NCBI RefSeq assembly: GCF_026626335.1 | Contig: NZ_JAPNTZ010000028.1 | Span: forward strand, 1 to 64,000 | Reading direction: 5' to 3' | DNA: 64,000 nucleotides | DNA from: Paractinoplanes pyxinae | GTDB taxonomy: Bacteria > Actinomycetota > Actinomycetes > Mycobacteriales > Micromonosporaceae | Shown: piece by piece, positions 26,972 to 34,313 of the stretch | Numbering within the stretch: the first letter of the stretch is position 1 | How the letters are laid out: each line of letters starts with the position of its first letter | Notes under the pieces: model-generated | Databases searched by the model: none | What the model saw: the letters and a program-made list of their open reading frames with translations, nothing else | What the model was told of the DNA's origin: nothing | Program-made: the position numbers and the translations under genes

Positions 26972-28195
26972 CCGCAGCGGGGCGAGCCGGCCCAGCAGCG
27001 AGCGCGCCGCCTCGATGACCAGCGCCCGGTCGTGGGTGAGGGCGAAGTCGAAGCGCCGCTCGCTCTCGGCGCCGGTGTCGCCCAGGTCGCGGGCGACCAG
27101 CGCGGCCGCCCGGTGCGGGCCGACCACGATCACGTTCCACTCGCCGCGCAGGGCGTCCTCGTCGTCGAGGCAGGCTCCGCGGACGCCGGGAGCCGGCTCT
27201 TCCGTGAGCCCGGTGCCCAGCGCGGCCACCAGCGGGCTGTTGCCGGCCAGCCGCCCGAAGCGCCGCGCGGTGGCCGGGGTGAAATGCCGGGCGTCCTGGA
27301 AGCAGGCCAGCAGCACCGACGGCTCGCCCTCGTCGAAGGCCAGCGCCTCGAGGTGCCGGCTGATGGGCATGAGCTGCGCCTTGGTCGCCCGGGTGAGCGG
27401 GCGGCGGGCGCCCACGATGGTGTAGGGGGTGCGGTCGTCGGCGGTCGGCGGCGGGATGAACGGCAGCGTGGCGCCGGCGCTCGGCCCGTCCGGCAGCGCC
27501 GCCGGGCGGCCGAAGTGCCAGCCCTGCCCGACCGTGGCGCCCATCGTGCGGGCGATGGCCAGGTGCTCCTCGGTCTCGATCCCCTCGGCCAGCACGATGG
27601 CGCCGCTGGCCTCGGCGTAGGCGGCCACGGCGGCCACCACACGCGCGGTGTGCGGGTCGCCCGGCGCGCGGAGCATGCCCATGTCGAGCTTGACCACGTC
27701 CGGGTGCACGAACGGCATCAGCGCGAGCGACATCGGGTCGGCGCCCACGTCGTCGAGGGCCACTCCCCAATCGGCGGCCCGGGAGGCAGCCACGGCCAGC
27801 AGCAGGCCGGACGGGTCGCCGGCCAGCGCCCGCTCGGTCACCTCGGTGACGACCCGCAGGCGGTGGCGGGCGCACTCGATCAGGGGCAGAAGGTCGGGCG
27901 GGCACGGGGTGCCGGCGGCGGCCGGCTCCATGTTGACGAACAGGGTGAGCTCCGGGTCGTAGCCGGCGGCCAGCGCCCCCTCGTACGCGCGGGCCCGGCA
28001 GATCCAGTCGAGCTCGCTCTCGCGTCCGGCCACGCGGGCGGCGGCGAACAGGTCGTCCGGCCGTTCCCAGGGACTGCCGGCCGGTCCGCGGCTCAGCGCC
28101 TCGTAGCCCAGCACCCGGCCGGTGGAGATCTCGACCAGCGGCTGGAACAGCGGGGTCACGGCCCGGCGGTCGAGCACCTCATGGATATCGCGCAC
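26900..28195 (-). CDS. EAL-domain cyclic-di-GMP phosphodiesterase with C-terminal DICT domain
   Basis: 431 residues. The EAL domain (about 5-245) keeps the signature E-A-L-S-R, Asn in F-V-N-M-E-P, E-V-T-E, the Asp pair in L-D-D-V-G, Lys in V-K-L-D, Glu in L-A-E-G-I-E and Gln in G-Q-G-W. It is therefore likely an active c-di-GMP hydrolase. Residues about 255-410 match the DICT sensory domain (L-L-A-C-F-Q-D-A, F-A-L-T-H-D-R-A-L-V). No GGDEF or membrane segment is seen. The stop lies inside the ramB coding end, a 72-base convergent overlap. The promoter is shared with the divergent monooxygenase gene. Confidence 0.9.
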   Translation of the reverse strand: MRDIHEVLDRRAVTPLFQPLVEISTGRVLGYEALSRGPAGSPWERPDDLFAAARVAGRESELDWICRARAYEGALAAGYDPELTLFVNMEPAAAGTPCPPDLLPLIECARHRLRVVTEVTERALAGDPSGLLLAVAASRAADWGVALDDVGADPMSLALMPFVHPDVVKLDMGMLRAPGDPHTARVVAAVAAYAEASGAIVLAEGIETEEHLAIARTMGATVGQGWHFGRPAALPDGPSAGATLPFIPPPTADDRTPYTIVGARRPLTRATKAQLMPISRHLEALAFDEGEPSVLLACFQDARHFTPATARRFGRLAGNSPLVAALGTGLTEEPAPGVRGACLDDEDALRGEWNVIVVGPHRAAALVARDLGDTGAESERRFDFALTHDRALVIEAARSLLGRLAPLRSLDAAFEELVDVLGVHAGEGARG

Positions 28196-28330
28196 GGGCT
28201 GACCTATCGACCGGCCGCCGTCAGAGGTTAATAAAAGGACCCGGAGTCTTTACTGTTAACAAGCTTTAACTTATGTTTGTCGATACGCAGCCACCTCGTC
28301 ATCCCCCCATGAAGCCCGAGGAGTCCCTTC
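28196..28330. promoter_or_regulatory. AT-rich divergent promoter between EAL gene and polysaccharide monooxygenase
   Basis: This 135-base gap is clearly AT-richer than its surroundings. It holds an imperfect dyad (GTTAATAAAAG at 28227-28237 against CTTTACTGTTAAC at 28248-28260) and GTTAA-N6-TTAAC at 28255-28270. GAGGAG at 28319-28324 is the ribosome site for the rightward gene. The dyads are candidate operators; I do not recognise a known regulator's consensus. Confidence 0.45.
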
Positions 28331-29086
28331 ATGAGACGCAGGTTCACCCTTCCCGCACTGACCGTCGCCGCCACCGCGGCCGCCCTCACCGTCGGCGTCG
28401 CCCCCGCTTCCGCCCACGGTTACATCTCGTCCCCGCCCAGCCGCCAGGCCAACTGCGCCAGCGGCGCCGTGGCCAACTGCGGCGACATCGTCTACGAGCC
28501 GCAGAGCGTCGAGGCGCCCAAGGGTTCCAAGCAGTGCAACGGCGGTGGCAGCCGCTTCGCCGTCCTCAACGACAACGGCCGCAACTGGCCGGCCGCCTCG
28601 GTCGGGCAGAACGTGACGTTCAACTGGGTCCTCACGGCCCGCCACTCCACCAGCACGTGGGAGTACTTCATCGGCAACACGCTGCTCGCCTCGTTCAACG
28701 ACGGCGGCGCGCAGCCCGGCGCGACCAAGTCGCACTCGGTCAACATGAAGGGCTTCAGCGGCCGGCAGACCGTGCTGGCCCGCTGGAACGTGGCCGACAC
28801 GGCGATGGCCTTCTACGCCTGCGTCGACCTGAACATCGGCGGCGGCGGAACCACCCCGCCCCCGACCAACCCGCCCCCGACCACGCCCCCGCCGACCACC
28901 CCGCCCCCGACCAACCCGCCGCCCACCACCCCGCCGCCGGCCAGCGGCACGTGGCGCGCCGGCACGGCCTACTCCCCCGGCAACGTCGTCACCTACAACG
29001 GCCGCTCGTACACCTGCCGCCAGGCGCACACCGCGCTGGCCGGCTGGGAGCCGCCGAACGTCCCCGCCCTGTGGTCCGCGGTTTAA
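28331..29086 (+). CDS. Secreted AA10 lytic polysaccharide monooxygenase with CBM5/12
   Basis: 251 residues. A signal peptide ends A-S-A, leaving His29 as the mature N terminus (H-G-Y-I-S-S-P-P-S-R). His29 and His105 (T-A-R-H-S-T) form the copper histidine brace of AA10 enzymes. Conserved Cys pairs and the late Y-A-C-V-D-L strand are present. A Thr/Pro/Asn repeat linker (about 176-203) joins a CBM5/12 chitin-binding module (W-R-A-G-T-A-Y-S-P-G-N-V-V-T-Y). It should oxidatively cleave crystalline chitin, or possibly cellulose, outside the cell. GAGGAG precedes the ATG. Confidence 0.95.
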   Translation: MRRRFTLPALTVAATAAALTVGVAPASAHGYISSPPSRQANCASGAVANCGDIVYEPQSVEAPKGSKQCNGGGSRFAVLNDNGRNWPAASVGQNVTFNWVLTARHSTSTWEYFIGNTLLASFNDGGAQPGATKSHSVNMKGFSGRQTVLARWNVADTAMAFYACVDLNIGGGGTTPPPTNPPPTTPPPTTPPPTNPPPTTPPPASGTWRAGTAYSPGNVVTYNGRSYTCRQAHTALAGWEPPNVPALWSAV

Positions 29087-29604
29087 TCGCGGGCGCGCTG
29101 GCCGTCCTGCTGGTCGCCGGCTGCGGTTCGCAGCCGGCGACCGGTTTCAACGAGACGGACGTGATGTTCCTGCAGATGGGCCTGACCCAGATCGGCGAGG
29201 GCGACCAGGTGGCGGCGCTGGCCGAGCAACGGGCGGCCGACCCCCGCCTGCGCACGCTGGCCACCGAGCTGCGCGGCCAGTGGCGCGAGGAGTCGGGCGC
29301 GATGAAGAGCCGGCTGACCGAGTGGAAGCAGCCGCTCGAGGCCGACCCGTCGGCCGGGGCGCACGAGGGCCACGGCGACCTGCACAACCTGCGGCCGTCC
29401 GACATCGCCGAGCTGCGCGAGGCCGAGGATTTCGACCGTACGGCCGTGACCCTCCTGCTGGGCCATCTGGGCAACTGCGTCGAGACCGCCCGCATGGAGT
29501 CGTCCGGCGGCGAACACCCCGACGTCCGCGCCCTAGGGTCGAACGTCGCGAGCCGCCGCCAGGCCCAGATCCAGAGCCTGCTCAAGCTCGCGGCGGAACC
29601 GTGA
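29071..29604 (+). CDS. Lipoprotein resembling DUF305, metal-site histidines lost
   Basis: 177 residues from a GTG at 29071, overlapping the monooxygenase gene by 16 bases. The signal ends in a lipobox (L-V-A-G-C). The helical mature part resembles DUF305 ferritin-like proteins in layout: F-L-Q-M near the start, a middle L-R-P-S-D-I-A-E-L, then D-F-D-R and a final A-x-L-x-x-x-V-A-x-R-R-Q-A-Q-I. The His-His pairs normal in DUF305 are replaced (G-L-T-Q and L-G-H-L-G-N). A H-E-G-H-G-D-L-H cluster sits in the middle. Function unknown. Its last 72 bases overlap the convergent hydrolase. Confidence 0.7.
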   Translation: MVRGLIAGALAVLLVAGCGSQPATGFNETDVMFLQMGLTQIGEGDQVAALAEQRAADPRLRTLATELRGQWREESGAMKSRLTEWKQPLEADPSAGAHEGHGDLHNLRPSDIAELREAEDFDRTAVTLLLGHLGNCVETARMESSGGEHPDVRALGSNVASRRQAQIQSLLKLAAEP

Positions 29605-30360
29605 CGGCGCCTCCAGCCACGGCGAGTGTCCCGCCTCCTCGATGATGACGACCGGGCGGCCGAGGCGCTCGCCCAGCTGTCGCAGACCTTCGGCCGGCCG
29701 GCTGTCACCGCCACCGCCGATGATCACCGTCGCGGCCGGCAGGCGCATCTCGTCGAGGCGGGACACCAGCGGGTCGGCCCGGCCGGCCGCGTTGAGCTGC
29801 CGGTTCATCGCATAGTTGACCGGGCGCACCCGGCGGGCCGCATCGCTCGCCCACTCCCAGGCCCGTTCCTGGTCGGCGTGGTCGGTGACCCACGACAGCG
29901 TCAGATATTCGGTCTCCTCGGCCTCGGTGCGCCCGGCCAGGCTGTCGAGTTCGTCCAGCCGCGCCTGCTGATCGCCGGTGAGCCGCCTCAGCTGCACCGA
30001 CCGCCATTGACCCAGGAACGGCCCGGCGACCAGCACCAGCCCCGCGACACGCTCCGGGTGGGCCAGCACAAAGCGAAGAGCCAGTTCCGTCCCGTACGAA
30101 TGACCGACCACAACGGCCCGTCGGTGCCCCCACGCGTCGAGCAACCGGCCCAGGTCCGCCACATGCAGCCCGAACGTGTGCTCCCCGTCCCAGGCGGAAC
30201 CGCCCGTGCCCCGCTGGTCGTAGCGGTGAACCGTGCCGAGGTGCTCGACGAGCTCCGCCACCGGAGCCAGATAGTCCGGAAGTCCCGGCCCGCCGTTGAT
30301 CATGACGATCGGCGCCCCGCGGCCGCTGGTCCACGTACGCAACGGCACCGCGTCGTCCAT
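29533..30360 (-). CDS. Alpha/beta-fold hydrolase
   Basis: 275 residues. The oxyanion motif N-G-G-P-G is near residue 23, and D-Q-R-G-T-G-G-S near 49. The nucleophile elbow G-H-S-Y-G gives Ser93, and the catalytic His lies in E-A-G-H-S-P-W near the end. The G-G-P-G and D-Q-R-G-x-G-x-S pair is typical of prolyl-iminopeptidase-like hydrolases, but substrate prediction is not safe. The 3' end lies antisense within the DUF305-like gene. Confidence 0.85.
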   Translation of the reverse strand: MDDAVPLRTWTSGRGAPIVMINGGPGLPDYLAPVAELVEHLGTVHRYDQRGTGGSAWDGEHTFGLHVADLGRLLDAWGHRRAVVVGHSYGTELALRFVLAHPERVAGLVLVAGPFLGQWRSVQLRRLTGDQQARLDELDSLAGRTEAEETEYLTLSWVTDHADQERAWEWASDAARRVRPVNYAMNRQLNAAGRADPLVSRLDEMRLPAATVIIGGGGDSRPAEGLRQLGERLGRPVVIIEEAGHSPWLEAPSRFRRELEQALDLGLAAARDVRP

Positions 30361-30366
30361 GCGGGT

Positions 30367-30378
30367 TAGCGTGTCCCA
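30367..30378 (+). promoter_or_regulatory. Putative -10 box for a leaderless NUDIX mRNA
   Basis: TAGCGT at 30367-30372 ends 6 bases before the ATG of the NUDIX gene, so transcription should start at or next to the A of the start codon. No ribosome site precedes this ATG. The same TAnnnT-N6/7-ATG layout recurs at several genes in this window. Confidence 0.55.
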
Positions 30379-30873
30379 ATGTCTGACCCGCGTCTACGCC
30401 TTTCGGTCCGCGCGATCCTCCTCGACCCCGGCGACCGCATCCTGCTGGCCCGGCACGTGATCACCGAGCCGTCGCCGCTCGTGGTGTGGGCGGCGCCCGG
30501 CGGCGGCGTCGAGCCGGGCGAGACGCAGCTGGACGCGCTGCGGCGGGAACTGCTCGAGGAGACCGGCCTGGCGCTCACCACGGACCCGCCGCACGTCTGG
30601 CATCAGCAGGTCACCGGCCCCGATTACGCCCCCGGCCACGACGGCCTGGTCAACGACTATTTCCTCGTACGGGCCGACCCGTTCGAGCCGCGCGGAACGA
30701 TGACCGACGACGAATTGGCGGCCGAACAGATCAACGGGCTGCGGTGGTGGTCCCTGCGCGAGATCCAGCAGCACCCCGGCCCCGACCTCTTCTCGCCGCG
30801 CGACTTGGGACGGCTGCTGGCCGGGCTGCTGCAGGAAGGCGCACCGGCCGAACCGCGGCTGCTGAGTCTGTAG
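30379..30873 (+). CDS. NUDIX hydrolase
   Basis: 164 residues. The Nudix box is complete (G-G-G-V-E-P-G-E-T-Q, then R-R-E-L-L-E-E-T-G-L), which binds Mg2+ and hydrolyses a nucleoside diphosphate linked to another group. The W-W-S-L-R-E-I near residue 118 is the usual C-terminal strand motif of MutT/ADP-ribose-type enzymes. Divergent from the hydrolase, 18 bases apart. First of three small co-directional genes, each with its own -10-like box. Confidence 0.9.
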   Translation: MSDPRLRLSVRAILLDPGDRILLARHVITEPSPLVVWAAPGGGVEPGETQLDALRRELLEETGLALTTDPPHVWHQQVTGPDYAPGHDGLVNDYFLVRADPFEPRGTMTDDELAAEQINGLRWWSLREIQQHPGPDLFSPRDLGRLLAGLLQEGAPAEPRLLSL

Positions 30874-30882
30874 ATTCGGCTC
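30871..30882 (+). promoter_or_regulatory. Stop codon doubling as -10 box (NUDIX/GNAT junction)
   Basis: The NUDIX stop TAG (30871-30873) is the first half of TAGATT (30871-30876). Six bases later comes the ATG of the acetyltransferase. This fits a leaderless promoter. No ribosome site lies in the 9-base gap, and no strong -35 is visible. Confidence 0.45.
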
Positions 30883-31407
30883 ATGCCCGAATTGATCGCG
30901 CCCACCACCCGGCTGCACACGTCATGGGTGCAGGCACGCGACGAGTGGCCGGCCGGCGCCCACATGGACGGGCACAGCGTACGGCCCGGCGACGACGTCG
31001 ACTCGCCGCAAGGGTTCGCCACGTGGGTGGCCCGCCTGCAGGCAGAGGCGGACCCGGCCACCCCGCTCGACGAGGGCCTGGTGCATTGCACGTACCGCTG
31101 GATCGTCGAGGACGACGAATACCTGGGGGCAATCGCGCTGCGGCACACGCTGAACGATTTTCTGCTCAACGTGGGCGGTCACATCGGCTACGGCGTACGC
31201 CCGTCGGCCCGGCGCCGCGGTCTGGCCGGGTGGGCCCTGGGCCGCACGCTGGAAACGGCGCGCACGCTGGGCCTCGACCGCGTACTGGTCACCTGCGTCC
31301 CGTCCAATGTGGCGTCAGCTCGAACGATCGAGAAGAACGGTGGTGTGTACGAGGACACCCGAACCACCGGCGAAGACACGGTCCGCCGCTACTGGATCAC
31401 CCTGTAG
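30883..31407 (+). CDS. GNAT-family N-acetyltransferase
   Basis: 174 residues. The acetyl-CoA loop is in V-R-P-S-A-R-R-R-G-L-A-G-W-A-L, with the following strand V-L-V-T-C and helix N-V-A-S-A-R-T-I-E-K-N-G-G. This is the common layout of small-molecule acetyltransferases. N-terminal residues 15-40 are acidic and variable. The gene sits 9 bases after the NUDIX gene and may be co-expressed with it, though it has its own -10-like box. Confidence 0.85.
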   Translation: MPELIAPTTRLHTSWVQARDEWPAGAHMDGHSVRPGDDVDSPQGFATWVARLQAEADPATPLDEGLVHCTYRWIVEDDEYLGAIALRHTLNDFLLNVGGHIGYGVRPSARRRGLAGWALGRTLETARTLGLDRVLVTCVPSNVASARTIEKNGGVYEDTRTTGEDTVRRYWITL

Positions 31408-31417
31408 CGTCACCCGC
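31405..31417 (+). promoter_or_regulatory. Stop codon doubling as -10 box (GNAT/PPOX junction)
   Basis: The GNAT stop TAG (31405-31407) opens TAGCGT (31405-31410), 7 bases before the next ATG at 31418. Same arrangement as at 30871 and 57652. Confidence 0.45.
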
Positions 31418-31837
31418 ATGGGAGCCCTGCCGAAGGAACTAGTCGACCTGATCGCGTCCGGCCCGCTGGCCCATCTCTCCACAGTGAACGCCGACGGCAG
31501 CCCCCAGGTCTCCGTCATCTGGATAGCCGTCGACGGCGACGCCTTGGTCAGCGCCCACCTGCCCCGCAACGTGAAAATCCGCAACATGGAACGCGACCCA
31601 CGAGTAGTCCTCTCCTTCGAGGCCCCCAGAACCCCCGGCGTCTTCCTGGCCGAACACGCAGTGATCCGAGCCCGAGCCACCGTGGAACCCACCGACGAGG
31701 CCTGGCCCCTGCTCAACCGCCTGGCCAAGGTCTACGTGGCCCCCGACGCCGAGTTCCCCGCCCCGCGCGGCCCCGGCTTCATAGTCCGCTACCACCCCAC
31801 CCGCATCGGCGGCGTAGGCCCCTGGGCCTCCGCCTGA
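31418..31837 (+). CDS. PPOX-class F420-dependent oxidoreductase
   Basis: 139 residues, a split-barrel flavin/F420-binding protein. H-L-S-T-V-N-A-D-G-S-P-Q-V-S-V-I-W near the start and K-I-R-N-M-E-R-D-P-R-V-V-L-S in the middle are typical of the Rv1155-like F420 branch. Members reduce biliverdin or other small molecules using F420H2; the substrate here is unknown. No ribosome site precedes the ATG. The downstream 123 bases hold short direct repeats. Confidence 0.85.
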   Translation: MGALPKELVDLIASGPLAHLSTVNADGSPQVSVIWIAVDGDALVSAHLPRNVKIRNMERDPRVVLSFEAPRTPGVFLAEHAVIRARATVEPTDEAWPLLNRLAKVYVAPDAEFPAPRGPGFIVRYHPTRIGGVGPWASA

Positions 31838-31850
31838 CCTTTCGCCCCCG

Positions 31851-31975
31851 CTGCAGCTTCGCCTGACCGCTCACCGCTCCGGCTTGGGCCGCCCGCGTCT
31901 CTGCGGCTTCGCTCAATCGCTCGCCGCCCGAATCAGATTCGCCGCGGCTGTAGCGGCCGCCTAACCGCTCACCGC
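31851..31975. repeat. Three imperfect direct repeats (~50 bp) at the 3' end of the nitronate monooxygenase gene
   Basis: Copies begin at 31851 (CTGCAGCTTCGCC), 31901 (CTGCGGCTTCGC) and 31948 (CTGTAGCGGCCGCC), spaced 50 and 47 bases. Each is followed by a version of (C)GACCGCTCACCGC. The third copy contains the stop and last codons of the monooxygenase gene, so copies one and two look like duplicates of that gene's end. Confidence 0.65.
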
Positions 31976-32923
31976 GCGGGTCAAAGCCGCCTCTGCCTCG
32001 GCGGCGAGCGTCGTCACGAGTGTGGCTGCGGACGGCCGGTCGCGGATGAGGTCGACCGCCTCGCCGGCCCAGACCGGTTGTGGCGGTATGACGCCTCGGG
32101 CCAGGTCGTCGTCGTAGTCGGCGCGGGCCCGGGGATCGGTCGCGGCCTCGGACTCGCGCCCGCGCCAGCGGTCCAGATGGGGGTGGGCGAGAGTCCGGGC
32201 GGTGTACGCGGCCGGCCACCGCGAGCCGCGGACGACGTCCAGCAGGCTGCTGCGCTCGGTGTCCTCGGCCTGCCCGCCGACGATCGCGTCGACGATCGCC
32301 GGGTCGGCCAGCGATTCCGCCGCGGCCTGGAAGCGGGTGCCGATCAGAGCGCCGGCCGCCCCCAGCACCAACGCGGCGGCCACCCCACGCCCATCGGCAA
32401 TGCCACCGGCCGCCAGCACCGGCACGGACCCGGCCAGATCAACCACCACAGGCACGAACGGCAACGTGGACCGGCCCCGCCGCGCGCCGTGCCCACCGGC
32501 CTCGGTCCCCTGAGCCACGATCACATCGGCGCCCAGATCGACGGCCCGGCGCGCCTCCTCCAGATTCGTGACCTGCAAAATCACCGCCACCCCGGCCCGG
32601 CGGACAACTTCCACGTACAGACCCGGATCACCGAACGACAACATGACCGCCCGAGGCCGGTAGTCGAGCGCCCTCTCCACCGCGCTGCGGTCGACCGCCC
32701 ACGTCAGAAACCCGATCCCCCACGGCTCGTCGGTGCGAGCAGTCACGACAGCCACTTCACGGTCCAGCCATCCCGGATCGCCGTCCCCGGCCCCGAGCAA
32801 CCCAAGCCCACCACCGTTCGACACCGCCGCCGCCAGCGCACCCCCGGCGGTGCCACCCATCGGCGCCAGCACAATCGGATGCCGCACCCCGAACATCCGC
32901 GTGAACCCAGTGGACAGCGCCAT
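31961..32923 (-). CDS. Nitronate monooxygenase (2-nitropropane dioxygenase family)
   Basis: 320 residues, an FMN-dependent TIM barrel. H-P-I-V-L-A-P-M-G-G-T-A-G-G opens the barrel. I-V-A-Q-G-T-E-A-G-G-H-G and the phosphate-binding A-G-G-I-A-D-G-R-G, then G-T-R-F, are the class-I signatures. It oxidises alkyl nitronates such as propionate 3-nitronate to carbonyls and nitrite. Uniquely, both gene ends are copied in tandem arrays outside the gene: the first 21 codons in five degenerate units upstream, and the last codons in two units downstream. Confidence 0.9.
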   Translation of the reverse strand: MALSTGFTRMFGVRHPIVLAPMGGTAGGALAAAVSNGGGLGLLGAGDGDPGWLDREVAVVTARTDEPWGIGFLTWAVDRSAVERALDYRPRAVMLSFGDPGLYVEVVRRAGVAVILQVTNLEEARRAVDLGADVIVAQGTEAGGHGARRGRSTLPFVPVVVDLAGSVPVLAAGGIADGRGVAAALVLGAAGALIGTRFQAAAESLADPAIVDAIVGGQAEDTERSSLLDVVRGSRWPAAYTARTLAHPHLDRWRGRESEAATDPRARADYDDDLARGVIPPQPVWAGEAVDLIRDRPSAATLVTTLAAEAEAALTRAVSG

Positions 32924-33204
32924 GCCCCTTGTTTACCGCCCCCATCCTGAGCACACGTTGAGGAGCAGCCCAACCATCCACGGCAGTGCCACCACCGGCG
33001 CCAGCACAACCGGATGGCGCACCCCCAACATCCGCGAGAACCCAGTCGACAGCGCCACGCCCCCACCCTGAGCACACGTCGAGGAGCAGCCCGACCATCC
33101 ATGGCAGTGCCACCTCCGGCGCCAGCACAAACGGATACCGCACACCCCGAACAACTGCGTGAACCCGGTTAACAGCGCCACGCCCCCTGTCTACCGGCCC
33201 ACCC

Positions 33205-33315
33205 TCAGCACACGTTGAGAAGCAGCCCGACCATCCACGGCAGTGCCACCACCGGCGCCAGCACAAACGGATACCGCACCCCGAACAACTGCGTGAACCC
33301 GGTCAACAGCGCCAT
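33205..33315 (-). CDS. Repeat-encoded 36-residue hydrophobic mini-ORF, copy 1
   Basis: The ATG at 33315 follows AGGGGG directly, and the ORF ends in TGA 36 codons later. The product begins M-A-L-L-T-G-F-T-Q-L-F-G-V-R and ends with a hydrophobic P-W-M-V-G-L-L-L-N-V-C. The first 21 residues parallel the monooxygenase N terminus (13-14 identical positions); the rest does not. It could be translated as a leader peptide or be a by-product of repeat expansion. I cannot tell which. Confidence 0.3.
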   Translation of the reverse strand: MALLTGFTQLFGVRYPFVLAPVVALPWMVGLLLNVC

Positions 33316-33338
33316 GCCCCCTGTCTACCGGCCCACCC

Positions 33339-33449
33339 TCAGCACACGTTGAGAAGCAGCCCGACCATCCACGGCAGTGCCACCACCGGCGCCAGCACAA
33401 ACGGATACCGCACCCCGAACAACTGCGTGAACCCGGTCAACAGCGCCAC
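33339..33449 (-). CDS. Repeat-encoded 36-residue hydrophobic mini-ORF, copy 2
   Basis: This is the same 36-codon frame in the next unit, starting with GTG at 33449 after AGAAGG and ending in TGA. The protein matches copy 1 throughout apart from the start codon used, although flanking bases differ. That hints that the frame, not only the DNA, has been kept or recently copied. Confidence 0.28.
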   Translation of the reverse strand: MALLTGFTQLFGVRYPFVLAPVVALPWMVGLLLNVC

Positions 33450-33605
33450 GCCTTCTGTCTACCGCCCCCACCCTCAGCACACGGTGAGGAGCAGACCGAC
33501 CATCCACGGCAGTGCCACCACCGGCGCCAGCACAAACGGATACCGCACCCCGAACAACTGCGTGGACCTGGTCGACGGCGCGATGCGCCCTGTCCACCGC
33601 CTCTC

Positions 33606-34313
33606 ACCTGAGAACACGTTGCGAGGAGCCGTACATCTACCGCGTAGCGGGTCACCGAAGCTGAGCCGTGGCCGCCTCAATCAAGCCGCCCGCGTAGGAG
33701 GTGCCGGCGCACATCCACGGCGCCACGCCCTCGCCCGGTCAGTGCCATGGGCGGAGCCTGAGGCTCCCGAGCCCGCGGAATAGCGAGGTCAGGCTGACGT
33801 CGAACCAGCTCGGTCTACTTCGTCCAGGTTGCTGGTGCGGGACATCGTGAGGCGTTTGAGGTGTGTTCAGAGCTTGCCGTCAGCGTGGTCACATCGTCCG
33901 ACGCGTCCCTCGTTGGCCGCCCCGGCGGCTCCGCCTCGATGTTGGCCTGTCTCGCTGAGCTGTCGGCGAGGCGAACCCGTTCACGAACAACGTGACACTC
34001 ATGTTGATTGACTGGATGGCGTACATATTGACGTCAATATTGATTCAGTCAACACGAATCTGGGCCGACACTGCGGATCCGCTCGGCGCGGTCGTCGGCA
34101 CCTTCGTCGGTGCGGCAGTGGGCGCCACAGCCTTGCAGACTTGCCGGCTCGCGCACTCCGCGATCACCACGGTCCTGTGCCGCGGTCTTGGGCGCAACCA
34201 CTCACGCACGCCGCCGTGGTGGGGGGAGCGTTTTGGACGCGCCAGCGGCCAGCTCCCCCCGCCGCGGCCCTCGGCGGGAGCGACGGTCTGTAACCCACCA
34301 CCCCGCAACGACA
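33606..34313. other. Gene-poor region (~700 bp) with a perfect 16-bp palindrome
   Basis: No convincing gene is present. One open frame from a GTG at 33992 (start M-T-L-M-L-I-D-W-M-A-Y) runs on into antisense of the next gene and has no ribosome site or family. The segment 33980-34070 is markedly AT-rich for this genome. It centres on ATATTGACGTCAATAT (34025-34040), flanked by imperfect arms GTTGATTGACTG and CAGTCAAC. No integrase, tRNA or transposase accompanies it. Confidence 0.55.
34025..34040. repeat. Perfect 16-bp palindrome ATATTGACGTCAATAT
   Basis: The sequence equals its own reverse complement. Outer imperfect arms (GTTGATTGACTG at 34003-34014; CAGTCAAC at 34046-34053) extend the dyad with a 3-base bulge. 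It could be an operator for a dimeric regulator, a recombination site or a hairpin. No adjacent gene tells which. Confidence 0.6.

Larger units (their letters stand above)
32862..33605. repeat. Tandem array of ~135-bp units derived from the 5' end of the nitronate monooxygenase gene
   Basis: The landmark GGCGCCAGCAC recurs at 32862 (inside the gene), 32997, 33118, 33254, 33388 and 33523, giving periods of 135, 121, 136, 134 and 135. Read on the minus strand, each unit has a ribosome-like purine run, a start codon and codons matching residues 1-21 of the monooxygenase, then a different hydrophobic tail and a stop. Units 33254 and 33388 are the most alike. The 121-base unit lacks part of the spacer, and the unit at 33118 has a 2-base insertion. 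The outermost unit has lost its start codon. Confidence 0.85.

Noticed and set aside
31838-31975. CRISPR-like or terminator interpretation of the ~50-base repeats
   Set aside because: Copies are imperfect, have no spacers and contain the end of the adjacent gene.
32862-33605. CRISPR array or rRNA-type repeat
   Set aside because: Units are about 135 bases without unique spacers and contain a coding start.
34003-34053. Phage attachment site or dif site
   Set aside because: No tRNA, integrase or direct-repeat partner is visible, and the sequence does not resemble a dif core.
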